Shown piece by piece: positions 42,107-50,339 of a stretch of DNA of 64,000 bases; the stretch's first letter is position 1, and each line of letters begins with the position of its first letter. Under the pieces are notes generated by a model. It was not told the DNA's origin, did no database searches, and saw only the letters and a program-made list of their open reading frames with translations. Source of the DNA: CAZEJS01 sp964512645 (GTDB lineage: Bacteria > Actinomycetota > Geothermincolia > Fen-727 > Anoxymicrobiaceae); NCBI GenBank assembly GCA_964512645.1, contig CAZEJS010000004.1, positions 1-64,000 on the forward strand, given 5' to 3'. The translations under genes and the position numbers were made by a program.

Positions 42107-42787
42107 TTACATGCTCTCGCGCGCCTTCATCACTCCGCCGACCAGCACCGCGATGCTCGCCAGCAGCTCGAGCACGGGGGTGAAGTACCAGCTGATGGAT
42201 ATCAGCCCGTGGAGCCAGAAGAGGATGCGGATCAGGCTCAACCCGCCGAGCAGCGTCGACAGCCCCCCGACGATGATGTAGACCCAGGCCAGGTAAGGCC
42301 AATCGCTTACCGCGGGGACGGCGGCTATCTTGTCAAGGACAACCAGCGCGATCAGGCCGAGGCCCAGAAGAGGGAACAGGAAGCCGAAGCCCCACCAGTA
42401 GAAGAACGTCCCGATGAACATCACTACCCCGCCTATGCCCACGAGCCAGTCGGAGAGCTCCATGGTGGAGAAGTCCACACCACCGCCGGCGCGGGGCTGT
42501 TTCTGGGCCCCGGGCCGGGGTGTCCGGGCCCCGGGCTGGGGGGGCGGGGTCGCGTACTGGGGCTGCGGGGGCGCCGCCTGGGGCGACCCGACGATAATGT
42601 CCGCGTCGCGCAACTGGTACCACGTGCCCGTGCGGGACGACTGGACGGTGTACTTGTATTCCGGCATCTGGGGGTTGGGGGCCACCTGCTGGACCGTGAC
42701 CTGCTCGCCCCCGGCGAAGGTCAACACCCCGTTTGCCACGATGTCGGAAGCGATCGTAACGACCGTCCCGGGTTGAACATCAGCCAT
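42107..42787 (-). CDS. Membrane protein with an N-terminal SH3-like domain
   Basis: 226 aa. The first ~70 residues are beta-rich (LTFAGGEQVTVQQVAP, then YKYTVQSSRTGTWYQLRDAD), like a small SH3-type domain. A Pro/Gln/Ala-rich linker (about 70-103) follows, then four hydrophobic helices. The same architecture occurs in uncharacterised actinobacterial membrane proteins. Function unknown. Stands alone. Confidence 0.65.
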   Translation of the reverse strand: MADVQPGTVVTIASDIVANGVLTFAGGEQVTVQQVAPNPQMPEYKYTVQSSRTGTWYQLRDADIIVGSPQAAPPQPQYATPPPQPGARTPRPGAQKQPRAGGGVDFSTMELSDWLVGIGGVVMFIGTFFYWWGFGFLFPLLGLGLIALVVLDKIAAVPAVSDWPYLAWVYIIVGGLSTLLGGLSLIRILFWLHGLISISWYFTPVLELLASIAVLVGGVMKARESM

Positions 42788-43143
42788 GACCCGACCTCCC
42801 CCTTTGCTGGCGGACAGACACCGTCGTGATGCCCGTTATATCTGCCGGCGCCGTCCGGCCCCTGTCTCCACCTACGTGGACCGCGCTATCCATTATCTCA
42901 CCACTACATTACCGTGTGGAAGGAGTACCTCCTGCTCCTGCATGCCATGGTTTTACGGCAACGCGCCCGCCCGAAACGGCACCCGCCGGCGCCCGCGTCC
43001 GGTGCATGCGGCAGCCCGGGAGGACAGGCCTGGTTTTTCTAGAAAGACTCTGACGGTTCCGGTCGTGGAACAGGCTGACCCGGAGGGGCAGCGACCGTGA
43101 ATGACCGGCGGCGCGCCGGCCGGCACAGGGAGAGGGGTGGAAG
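42788..43143. other. Intergenic region, nothing recognised
   Basis: 356 bases between the divergent membrane-protein and alkylsulfatase genes. GGGAGAGGGG just before 43144 is the ribosome site of the sulfatase. No promoter, hairpin or hidden coding signal was found. Confidence 0.3.
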
Positions 43144-45048
43144 ATGGAGGGTGACGAAGCGACGCGGTTCACCAGGGAGGCGAACCTGCCGGAGAACGCG
43201 GTGCCCGGCATGGACCTGGACGACATTCGCGACTTCGAGAACGCGAGCAGGGGGTTCATCGCGAAGCTGGAGGACCCCGTCGTCCGTGACGGAGCGGGCA
43301 GGGTCGTCTGGGACCTCGAGCAGTACTCGTTTCTCGAGCGGGAGGAGCCCCCGGAGACCGTCAACCCGAGCCTCTGGCGTCAGGCGAGGCTCAACATGCT
43401 TCACGGGCTCTTCAAGGTGTGCGACGGGCTGTACCAGGTCCGCGGGCTCGACCTCTCGGTGATCTCCTTCGTCGAAGGGAAGGACGGCTGGATCGTAATC
43501 GACCCCCTGATTTCCACCGAGACGGCCAGGGCCTCCCTGGACCTCGTTCTCAACAATGTCGCCCGCAGGCCGGTAACGGCGGTCATCTACACCCACAGCC
43601 ACGTAGACCACTTCGGCGGGGTGAAAGGGGTGGTCTCGCAGGAAGACGTCGATGCCGGAAGGGTCAGGATAATCGCCCCCGAGGGCTTCCTGGAGGCCGC
43701 CGTCAGCGAAAACGTCATGGCCGGTCACGCGATGTCCAGGAGGGCCTCGTACATGTACGGGAACCTGCTTGCCACCGGGCCCAGGGGCCAGGTGGACTCG
43801 GCGCTGGGCAAGACGACGTCGACGGGGACGGTCACCGTCATCCCGCCCACCGACTATATCTGCAGGACCGGCGAGGAGATGCGGGTCGACGGGGTGGACG
43901 TTGTGTTCCAGGTGACGCCCGGCACCGAGGCCCCGGCGGAGATGAACTTCTTCTTCCCGGAGATGAGCGCCCTGTGCATGGCCGAGAACTGCTCTCACAA
44001 CCTGCACAACGTGCTGACGCTCAGGGGGGCGCAGGTCCGAGACGCGAAGGCCTGGTCCCATTACCTGGGCGAGGCCGTCGAGCTGTTCGCGGGGGACTCC
44101 GACCTCGTTTTCACCAGCCACCACTGGCCGGTGTGGGGGAGAGAGGAGCTCACCGCCTACATGAAAAAACAGCGTGACATGTACCGCTACCTGCACGACC
44201 AGACCGTGCGCCTGATGAACAAAGGGCTCACCGGCGTGGAGATAGCCGAGGTCCTGGAGCTGCCCCCCGGCCTGGCGCGGGAGTGGTACAACCGCGGTTA
44301 CTACGGCAGCGTGAGCCACAACGTGAAAGCCATCTACCAGCGCTACATGGGTTGGTTCGACGGGAACCCCGCCAACCTCCACCCGCTGCCCCCGGTCGAG
44401 GCCGGGAGAAAGTACGTGGAGTACATGGGCGGCGCGGAGGAACTGCTGCGCAGGGCGAGGGGCGCCTACGACGAGGGGGAGTACCGCTGGGTCGCGCAGG
44501 TGGTGAACCACCTGGTGTTCGCCGACCCGGAAAACCGGGAGGCGAGGCTCCTTCAGGCCTCGGCCCTGGAGCAGATGGGGTACCAGACCGAGAACGCGAC
44601 CTGGCGCAACTTCTACCTCACCGGCGCCATGGAGCTCAGGGAAGAAAGCCCGGGAGACGCTGGAGAGGCCGGCGTTTCCGCCTCCGCGGACTTCGTGAAG
44701 GCGATGCCCGCGGATATGGTCATCGATTTCCTGGCGGTACACGTCGATCCGGAGAAAGCACGGGGCGTCGCGGTCACAGTCAACGTCGACTTCGGCGATT
44801 CCGGCCAGAAGCACGTGCTGGAGCTCCGGAACAGCGTGCTGAACCACGTCTCCGGGCGGCTGGAGGACGGCGCCGACGTCACCCTGAGGCTGTCTCCCGG
44901 CGCCCTGGGCGGCCTGGGCTCACCCGAGGACCTGGCATCGAAGCTGGCGTCCGGCGAGATCAAGGTCGAGGGGGACGCCGCGAAGCTCAAGGAGCTGTTC
45001 TCGGCGCTCGACATGGAGAAGTCCCGGTTCGACATCGTTACGCCGTGA
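43144..45048 (+). CDS. SdsA-type alkylsulfatase (metallo-beta-lactamase fold)
   Basis: 634 aa. MBL zinc motif THSHVDH near 150-156 and the downstream ligands in ENCSHNLHNV and FTSHHWPVWG (the last unique to alkylsulfatases), followed by a helical dimerisation domain (about 380-500) and a C-terminal SCP2-like domain (about 515-634), the three-part plan of Pseudomonas SdsA1. It would cleave primary or secondary alkyl sulfates to alcohol and sulfate. No signal peptide is seen, unlike SdsA1. The released alcohols could feed the alcohol dehydrogenase and acyl-CoA enzymes nearby. Confidence 0.9.
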   Translation: MEGDEATRFTREANLPENAVPGMDLDDIRDFENASRGFIAKLEDPVVRDGAGRVVWDLEQYSFLEREEPPETVNPSLWRQARLNMLHGLFKVCDGLYQVRGLDLSVISFVEGKDGWIVIDPLISTETARASLDLVLNNVARRPVTAVIYTHSHVDHFGGVKGVVSQEDVDAGRVRIIAPEGFLEAAVSENVMAGHAMSRRASYMYGNLLATGPRGQVDSALGKTTSTGTVTVIPPTDYICRTGEEMRVDGVDVVFQVTPGTEAPAEMNFFFPEMSALCMAENCSHNLHNVLTLRGAQVRDAKAWSHYLGEAVELFAGDSDLVFTSHHWPVWGREELTAYMKKQRDMYRYLHDQTVRLMNKGLTGVEIAEVLELPPGLAREWYNRGYYGSVSHNVKAIYQRYMGWFDGNPANLHPLPPVEAGRKYVEYMGGAEELLRRARGAYDEGEYRWVAQVVNHLVFADPENREARLLQASALEQMGYQTENATWRNFYLTGAMELREESPGDAGEAGVSASADFVKAMPADMVIDFLAVHVDPEKARGVAVTVNVDFGDSGQKHVLELRNSVLNHVSGRLEDGADVTLRLSPGALGGLGSPEDLASKLASGEIKVEGDAAKLKELFSALDMEKSRFDIVTP

Positions 45049-45084
45049 GCCCTGCCGGCGGACGCCTTCGAGAACGGGAGCGAT

Positions 45085-46476
45085 TCAGTCCCTGTTGCCG
45101 GTGACGCCGTTGAGCCAGTCGAGCTTGACCTGGCAGCCGAGGTGGGCGGCGCCCACCTGGCAGTGCGCTCCCGCCCCTTCGGCGTTGGTGAAGAGGACGT
45201 ACTTCTTCCTGCAATCGAGGCTCTCGTAGACACGCCTGGCCATGTCGCCGTACTTCTCGACGTCCTGCTCACTGTCGCAGACGAGCGTGTCGGCGGTGAT
45301 CTTCGAGGCGAGCCCGTCGAGCGAATAGTCGAGCATCTTCAACGGAAACCCGCTCGGCCTGTCCACGCCGAACACGTACATCCCGTTCTGCATGAACCAG
45401 GTCATGGACACGCTGCCCTTCATCGCGTACTCGAACCCCCGGTCCATCTCCTCGCCGTGCTGCTCCAGGACGGCCTTCACGCTCTTCCTGTCCACCTTGA
45501 AGCCGGGGTCGCCCACCATCTCCTTGATGCCCGGCCCGACCTGCCGGAGCACCACCTGCGCCATGTCCATCGCTGGGTCGAGGATCAACGCCTTCAACCG
45601 GTGCTCCCGGGCCGCGGCCCGGGCGGCGAGGCATCCGCCCATGCTGATGCCCCAGAGGGTCAACTTCCCGGGGTCGACGTCCTTGCGCGAGACGGCGTAG
45701 TCTACGACCGGTGTCACCACCTTGTCCCAGTCGGGCCTGAAGTGGAGGCCCTGCTCGCGCAGGACCTGTCCCTGGCCGGGCCCCTCGAACGTCATCACGT
45801 TGTATCCGCGCTCGAGGGAGGCCCTTACCCCGCCCGCGTACAGCTCCTGCTGGGTCCCGTCGAAGCCGGTCTGGATGATGACCAGAGGCCTTTTCCTGCC
45901 GCTGGTGTCGACGCGGTAGAAGTAGGCGGGAATGGTGCTGTTCTCGAACTTCACGGCGACCCGCTCGGCGGGAGGTTCCATCAGCTTCGCCGCCCTGTCG
46001 AAGCACTCTATCGCCTTCTCCGAGGTCGCCTTGATACGGGGGTCTGACGTGTTGCCGTGCAGGTAGAACTCGGCCATGTTGTAGTAGGTGTTGCATCGCA
46101 GGTAAGTGTCGCGGGCGCCGGTCCTGTCATTCCGCTTGAGCAGCTCGTCCGCAGCCGTGTTCAGGCGGACCGCCGTCGAGTTCCAAGCGTCGAACCACGT
46201 ATCAAACTCCCCGCGCTCGAGGCGAGCCTCGTCGACGCGCATGGCGGTCTCCAGGCACTCGCCTATGTCCGCGCCGCCGTATGCGGATGCGCCCAGGGCC
46301 CTCAGCATCTGAAACTGGAGCTCCGGGCTCTTGAAGACCAGCCCGTTCCGGGCGGCGGGAGCGTGGTACGTCGGCTTGCCGGGTGTCGCGGCAGGGGTGG
46401 TTGTTGAACTGCCGCAGCCTGCGGAGCAGGCTGCCAGGCTCGCCGCCAGGACAACTGCGCAGATCGCTCTTTTCAC
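45085..46476 (-). CDS. Secreted alpha/beta hydrolase lipoprotein
   Basis: 463 aa from GTG 46476 with GGGAGGTAA upstream. Signal sequence with two candidate lipobox cysteines (AACSAGC). After a helical N-terminal region (about 50-150), an alpha/beta hydrolase fold shows nucleophile elbow WGISMGG, an acid in LVCDSEQD and a catalytic His in GAGAHCQVG, similar to the FrsA/2,6-dihydroxypseudooxynicotine hydrolase group. Substrate unknown. Convergent with the alkylsulfatase gene. An extended -10 promoter lies just upstream. Confidence 0.82.
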   Translation of the reverse strand: MKRAICAVVLAASLAACSAGCGSSTTTPAATPGKPTYHAPAARNGLVFKSPELQFQMLRALGASAYGGADIGECLETAMRVDEARLERGEFDTWFDAWNSTAVRLNTAADELLKRNDRTGARDTYLRCNTYYNMAEFYLHGNTSDPRIKATSEKAIECFDRAAKLMEPPAERVAVKFENSTIPAYFYRVDTSGRKRPLVIIQTGFDGTQQELYAGGVRASLERGYNVMTFEGPGQGQVLREQGLHFRPDWDKVVTPVVDYAVSRKDVDPGKLTLWGISMGGCLAARAAAREHRLKALILDPAMDMAQVVLRQVGPGIKEMVGDPGFKVDRKSVKAVLEQHGEEMDRGFEYAMKGSVSMTWFMQNGMYVFGVDRPSGFPLKMLDYSLDGLASKITADTLVCDSEQDVEKYGDMARRVYESLDCRKKYVLFTNAEGAGAHCQVGAAHLGCQVKLDWLNGVTGNRD

Positions 46477-46507
46477 AAGTTACCTCCCGACTGTGAAGGT
46501 GGAACTC

Positions 46508-46516
46508 AGTATATCA
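46508..46516 (-). promoter_or_regulatory. Extended -10 promoter (TGATATACT) of the hydrolase gene
   Basis: Minus-strand TGATATACT about 32 bases upstream of the GTG start. No clear -35. Confidence 0.4.
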
Positions 46517-46539
46517 GGCGCCGCGCGCCGCCGCGCGCG

Positions 46540-46875
46540 ACCCCCGCCAACCCGGTGATGTTCAAGAACAACATGATAATCGCCGGGACGCTGGGCGGGG
46601 TCATAGAGCCCGTGCTGAACTTCGGGATGCTCGGTGCGATGGTGAGCGGTAAGATCGCGGCCATGGCCGTGACCGACCGGGGCAGCGCCTAAGAGGAGTC
46701 CCTGAAACTGACCAGGTTCTACAGGTGGAGCTTCCGGCTGAAGAGGCTCCAGGACCGCTCGCCGCTGTGGCTCAGGAGGCTGGCCTGGAGCGCTTTTTCC
46801 GGGGCCCTGGAGAACGCGGGGCCGGGAATGCAGAACCGCGCCTTCCGGTTCGTTCCCGGCTACGGCAACTTCTGA
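46540..46875 (+). pseudogene. C-terminal remnant of a geranylgeranyl-reductase/phytoene-dehydrogenase-like flavoprotein
   Basis: An in-frame stretch reads MIIAGTLGGVIEPVLNFGML, then GAMVSGKIAAMAVTDRGSA, a TAA stop at 46690-46692, and continues in the same frame EESLKLTRFYRWSFRLKRL to a TGA at 46873-46875. The first part is the conserved FAD-contact end of GG-reductase/desaturase-type oxidoreductases, where 'GG.iEPvl.fG...A..SG.iAA.a' is typical. The catalytic and N-terminal FAD parts are absent and an internal stop breaks what remains, so the gene is dead. It is too broken to show as one open frame. Confidence 0.7.
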
Positions 46876-46947
46876 GCCGGAGCTCGTGCCTGCCGCCGGC
46901 GCGTATCGGGCCCGCCGGCGCTGGAGCCCGGGGACGCCCGGCCCGGC

Positions 46948-48090
46948 TCAGAGGGCCGAGCTGATGATGATGCGCTGGATGAGGTTGGCGCCCTCGTAGA
47001 TGGACATCGCCTTGGCGTCCCGGAGGTACTTCTCCAGCGGCAGGCTCCTCGAGTAGCCTGTGGCGCCGTAGAGTTCCATCGCCCTGGAGCAGACGTCCTC
47101 GGCCATCTGCGTGGCGTTCACTTTGCACATCGAGGAAGCTTTCGTCGAGTCCATGCCCTGGTCGGTCAGCCAGGCCGCCCTCCAGGTGAGAAGCCGCGCG
47201 GCGTCGATGGCGGTAGCCATGTCGGCCAGCATGAAGGAAACCCCCTGGTTGTCGATGAGCGCCCTCCCGTACTGCCTGCGCTTGCGGGCGTACGAAAGGG
47301 CCGCGTCGAACGCCGCGCGCGCCATCCCGACAGAGATGGCGCCGAGGCAGGGCCTGGAGGAATCGAGTGTCTGCATGAGGACCAGGAAACCCATCCCCTC
47401 TTCGCCCAGGAGGTTCTCCGCGGGGACCTCGACGTCCTCGAAGACCAGCTCGGCGTTCCGGCTCGCGCGCAGCCCCATCTTGTCCTCGATCCTTCCGACC
47501 GAGAGACCGGGCGAGTCGCCGTCGACGATGAACGCGCAGATGCCGGCATGCCTCTTCGTGGGGTCGGTGGTGGCGAAGACGACGTAGAAATCTGCCAGGC
47601 CCGCGTTGGTGATGTAGTGCTTGCTGCCGTTGAGCACGTAGCGGTCACCCCGGCGCACCGCCAGGGTCTTCATCGAGGCGATATCCGAACCCGCCTCCGT
47701 CTCCGTGGAAGCGAGCGCGGAGAGCTTGCCGGCGGGGTCGCAGATCCTCGGGAGGTACCGTTTCTTCTGGTCCTCCGTGCCGACGAGCATGATGCTTATC
47801 ACCGCCAGCCAGGTGGTGCCCGCCACCACGGTCATCCCCGCGCAGCCGGCGCCCAGCTCCTCGGATACCAGCGCGCAGGTGAGGTAGTCGGCGCCCGGGC
47901 CTCCGTACTCCTCGGGCACGGGCAGACCCAGCAGGTTGGCTTCGGCGAACCTCCTGGCGATGCCCCAGTCGAAGTACTCCTCGTCCCGCCTGTCGAGGTC
48001 CGCGGCGTACGGCTTCATCCGGTTGTCGGCGAACTCCCGGGCCGCGCGAACGTAGACCTGCTGTTCTTCCGTCAGGCTGAAACCGATCAT
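46948..48090 (-). CDS. Acyl-CoA dehydrogenase (second copy)
   Basis: 380 aa from ATG 48090, after GGAGGAGGG and overlapping the XRE stop by ATGA. Signatures ALASTETEAGSDIASM, LNGSKHYITNAGLADF and the C-terminal IYEGANLIQRIIISSAL with catalytic Glu. About as long as the first copy at 40 kb but clearly diverged, so probably a different acyl-CoA substrate. Translational coupling to an XRE regulator indicates a self-contained regulated unit; electrons would go to ETF. Confidence 0.93.
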   Translation of the reverse strand: MIGFSLTEEQQVYVRAAREFADNRMKPYAADLDRRDEEYFDWGIARRFAEANLLGLPVPEEYGGPGADYLTCALVSEELGAGCAGMTVVAGTTWLAVISIMLVGTEDQKKRYLPRICDPAGKLSALASTETEAGSDIASMKTLAVRRGDRYVLNGSKHYITNAGLADFYVVFATTDPTKRHAGICAFIVDGDSPGLSVGRIEDKMGLRASRNAELVFEDVEVPAENLLGEEGMGFLVLMQTLDSSRPCLGAISVGMARAAFDAALSYARKRRQYGRALIDNQGVSFMLADMATAIDAARLLTWRAAWLTDQGMDSTKASSMCKVNATQMAEDVCSRAMELYGATGYSRSLPLEKYLRDAKAMSIYEGANLIQRIIISSAL

Positions 48091-48482
48091 CTCTGTCGAT
48101 CCCTCCTCCACTTCATGTAGTCGAGGAGCTGCACCCGCTCGTCGGGCGACAACTCGGAAAGGAGCCTGTGTATCTCGACCGTAACCTGGTCCGCCTCGCC
48201 TTCCGGGTCCTGGCCCCCGGAGGGCTTTTCCTCCTCCATGAAATAGCTCAAGGGGCGGCCGAGCACGTTTGCGAGCTGCTCCAGGTTCGCCAGGTACAGG
48301 CGCCTCTTGCCGAGCTCGTAGTTGGAGAGCGCCGACTGCGTTATCCCCAGCGCGGAGGCCAGCTCCTCCTGGGACATGCCCGCCTCTTCCCTTGCCCTCT
48401 GGATACGCTTGCCGATGTCCCGGTAGATCACGGCGCCTCGCTTCGCGGTCGTTTCCTCGATTGAAGGAATTATACCCTGCAT
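48087..48482 (-). CDS. XRE-family transcriptional regulator
   Basis: 131 aa. A classic lambda-repressor helix-turn-helix at about 22-78 (QRAREEAGMSQEELASALG, then ITQSALSNYELGKRRLYLAN) and an acidic, short C-terminal part with no ligand domain. The start at 48482 is the longest; internal starts near residue 20 are possible. Co-translated with the acyl-CoA dehydrogenase. A 19-base palindrome and a divergent promoter lie immediately upstream, so it likely represses its own operon and the small divergent gene. Confidence 0.9.
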   Translation of the reverse strand: MQGIIPSIEETTAKRGAVIYRDIGKRIQRAREEAGMSQEELASALGITQSALSNYELGKRRLYLANLEQLANVLGRPLSYFMEEEKPSGGQDPEGEADQVTVEIHRLLSELSPDERVQLLDYMKWRRDRQR

Positions 48483-48504
48483 TCCGTTGCAACAACGAAA
48501 TGTC

Positions 48505-48533
48505 TTGACAGCGACAACATAGTGTCATACGAT
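48505..48533 (+). promoter_or_regulatory. Promoter of the 65-aa protein gene
   Basis: TTGACA (48505-48510, perfect), exactly 17 bases, then TACGAT (48528-48533). The operator half-site TGTCATA overlaps its -10, and the full palindrome lies just downstream, ideal for repression by the XRE protein. Confidence 0.6.
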
Positions 48534-48565
48534 GGCTATAACAATATGTCATATCGACTATGACA
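48523..48565. promoter_or_regulatory. Palindromic operator of the XRE regulator
   Basis: TGTCATA (48547-48553) and TATGACA (48559-48565) form a perfect inverted repeat with a five-base spacer. A second, weaker pair, TGTCATA (48523-48529) and TATAACA (48537-48543), lies one turn upstream with a seven-base spacer. Confidence 0.6.
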
Positions 48566-48593
48566 ACAGGCGTACCGGAGAGAGGTGAAGGGA

Positions 48594-48791
48594 ATGTCAG
48601 GCAAGTACCCGGAGCAGGCGAAGGCGTCGAGCAGGGCCGCGGACGACTGGGTCCCGTGGCTTGGAGCGCATTCGGACGAGAAAAGCGACCACGGCCCGGC
48701 GGCGAAGCTCGTGGTACTCGAGCGCACCGGCTGGTCGAAATTCCTGACCGGGACGCCCATGGCAATCTCCGCACAGTTCGACCACCGCTGA
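48594..48791 (+). CDS. Small unrecognised protein (65 aa)
   Basis: ATG 48594 follows GAGAGGTG with good spacing. No family was recognised; the protein is polar with a short hydrophobic patch (AAKLVVLERTGWSKFL) and ends SAQFDHR. The gene is supported by context: a near-consensus promoter at 48.5 kb, an operator shared with the divergent XRE gene, and a strong terminator 67 bases after the stop. It may be a regulator accessory protein or a small stress protein. Regulation with the acyl-CoA dehydrogenase unit is likely. Confidence 0.6.
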   Translation: MSGKYPEQAKASSRAADDWVPWLGAHSDEKSDHGPAAKLVVLERTGWSKFLTGTPMAISAQFDHR

Positions 48792-48857
48792 ACGGCCCGG
48801 TCCGGCGGTTGCCGTCACCCCCGGTGACCGCGGCCGGAAAAGGCCGGACAGGCGAGG

Positions 48858-48896
48858 CGCGCCACCGGAACTGCACTCCGGTGGCGCGTTTATTTT
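48858..48896 (+). terminator. Strong Rho-independent terminator
   Basis: CGCGCCACCGGA (48858-48869) pairs exactly with TCCGGTGGCGCG (48877-48888) over seven bases, followed by TTTATTTT. It ends the small-protein transcript. Confidence 0.9.
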
Positions 48897-48940
48897 CGCG
48901 CGGCCAGCGGACACCGGCGCGGCCCGGGCCCCGCGGGCGG

Positions 48941-48949
48941 TGGTATAAT
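48941..48949 (+). promoter_or_regulatory. Extended -10 promoter (TGGTATAAT) of the alcohol dehydrogenase gene
   Basis: Perfect TATAAT at 48944-48949 preceded by TGG, the same nonamer as upstream of the lipoprotein gene at 8.4 kb. About 100 bases before the start codon. Confidence 0.5.
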
Positions 48950-49050
48950 GCGGAACCGGTGACACAAGGGGCTTCAGCAGGAAAGCCGCGTCACCGGGCG
49001 GCCGCCCGCCGGGAGGGGCCGGGGTGGAGAAGGCTGCGGGGTGAACGGAC

Positions 49051-50277
49051 GTGAAAGCGATAAGGTTCGATGCCAGCGTCCCGCGCTATGCCCTGACGAT
49101 GGCGCTGGGGAGAATCAGGAAGGACCTCTACTACCGCGGCCCGTTTGCCACTACTTACCTCGATGACGTGCCCGAGCCGGAGCTCCCCGGCGAGGAGTGG
49201 GTGAAGATCCGTACCAGCTACGGCGGCGTGTGCGGCAGCGACCTCAACCTGATCTTTCTGCGCAACACCCCGTACAGCGAACCGTACGTCACGATGCCGT
49301 TCACCCTGGGGCACGAGAACGTCGGCCGGGTAGTCGAGGCGGGCGGTTCCGTGGAGGGCTTCGGCGAAGGGGACAGGGTGGTTGTCGACCCGATGCTCCC
49401 CTGCTCCGCCAGGGAGATAGACCCGGTCTGCGGACCTTGCGCCAGGGGCGACTTCTCGCAGTGCCTCAATCTCAGGGAGGGCTCGCTGCCGCCGGGGTTC
49501 TACACCGGCCTGGGGAGCCCGGCCGGGGGCTCCTGGAGCGAGTATTTCCTGGCCCACCGCAGCCAGCTCTTCAAGGTCCCGGATTCCATGACCGACGAGC
49601 AGGCGCTCATGCTGGAGGCGCTCTCAATATGCATGCATGCGGTCATGCGCAATATCCCCGGGCCCGGCCAGACCGCCATGGTCTACGGCTGCGGGATAAT
49701 CGGGATGCTGATCACCGCTTCGCTCAAGGCGCTGGTCCCGGACCGCCGCGTCATCGTGGTGGCCCGGTATCCGTTCCAGGCGGACGTGGCGCGGGGCTAC
49801 GGCGCCGACGAGGTCATCATGCAGCACGAGGCGGGCGACCTCTACGAGGCGGTTGCGGGCCTTACCGGGGCGCAGGTCCTCAAGCCGATGATCGGCGGCA
49901 GGTACCTCAACGGCGGCCCCGACGTGGTCTTTGACTGCGTGGGGCACAGGGACACGATCGACGGCTCCTTCAGGATGACCTCCTCGGGGGGCACGGTGGT
50001 GATGATCGGCGCGGCGGGAGTGACCGGCGGCATCGACTGGACGCCCGTCTGGTTCAAGGAGCTCACCATCAAGGGGACGCTCTGCTCCTCCACGGACACC
50101 TTCGAAGGGGAGACCAGGCGCTCTTTCGAGTGGTCCCGCGAGATGGTCGCCTCGGGCAGGATACCGGTGGACCACCTGCTGACCCACGTGTGGAAACTCG
50201 AGCAGTTCCCGGCGATGCTCGAGACCGCCGGCACCAGGGGAAACACCGGAAGCATCAAGCAGGCCTTCAAGCCGTAA
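49051..50277 (+). CDS. Zinc-dependent alcohol dehydrogenase (MDR family)
   Basis: 408 aa from GTG 49051. Catalytic zinc motif YGGVCGSDLNL and GHENVGRVVEAGG, a structural-zinc-like cysteine region (CSAREIDPVCGPCARGDFSQC is the spacing, four Cys), and the Rossmann fold YGCGIIGMLITASLKAL. The insertion in the structural lobe and length above 380 aa resemble the threonine/sorbitol-dehydrogenase-like branch. It oxidises an alcohol with NAD(P)+; substrate unknown. Possibly linked to alcohols released by the alkylsulfatase. Transcribed alone between two terminators. Confidence 0.88.
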   Translation: MKAIRFDASVPRYALTMALGRIRKDLYYRGPFATTYLDDVPEPELPGEEWVKIRTSYGGVCGSDLNLIFLRNTPYSEPYVTMPFTLGHENVGRVVEAGGSVEGFGEGDRVVVDPMLPCSAREIDPVCGPCARGDFSQCLNLREGSLPPGFYTGLGSPAGGSWSEYFLAHRSQLFKVPDSMTDEQALMLEALSICMHAVMRNIPGPGQTAMVYGCGIIGMLITASLKALVPDRRVIVVARYPFQADVARGYGADEVIMQHEAGDLYEAVAGLTGAQVLKPMIGGRYLNGGPDVVFDCVGHRDTIDGSFRMTSSGGTVVMIGAAGVTGGIDWTPVWFKELTIKGTLCSSTDTFEGETRRSFEWSREMVASGRIPVDHLLTHVWKLEQFPAMLETAGTRGNTGSIKQAFKP

Positions 50278-50294
50278 GCGCCCTCGAAGTACGG

Positions 50295-50320
50295 AAAGGG
50301 CGGCCCGGGGGCCGCCCTTT
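50295..50320. terminator. Bidirectional terminator hairpin
   Basis: AAAGGGCGGCC (50295-50305) pairs with GGCCGCCCTTT (50310-50320) around a four-base loop, between the convergent alcohol dehydrogenase and surface-protein genes. Confidence 0.75.
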
Positions 50321-50339
50321 CAACACTATCGGCCTGCCC

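Noticed and set aside
46725..46964. 79-codon plus-strand frame near the reductase remnant
   Set aside because: Out of phase with the conserved pseudogene frame and without protein-like features.
48091..48876. Long N-terminal extension of the second acyl-CoA dehydrogenase frame
   Set aside because: It reads through the XRE gene in another phase; the true start is the ATG at 48090 with a strong ribosome site.
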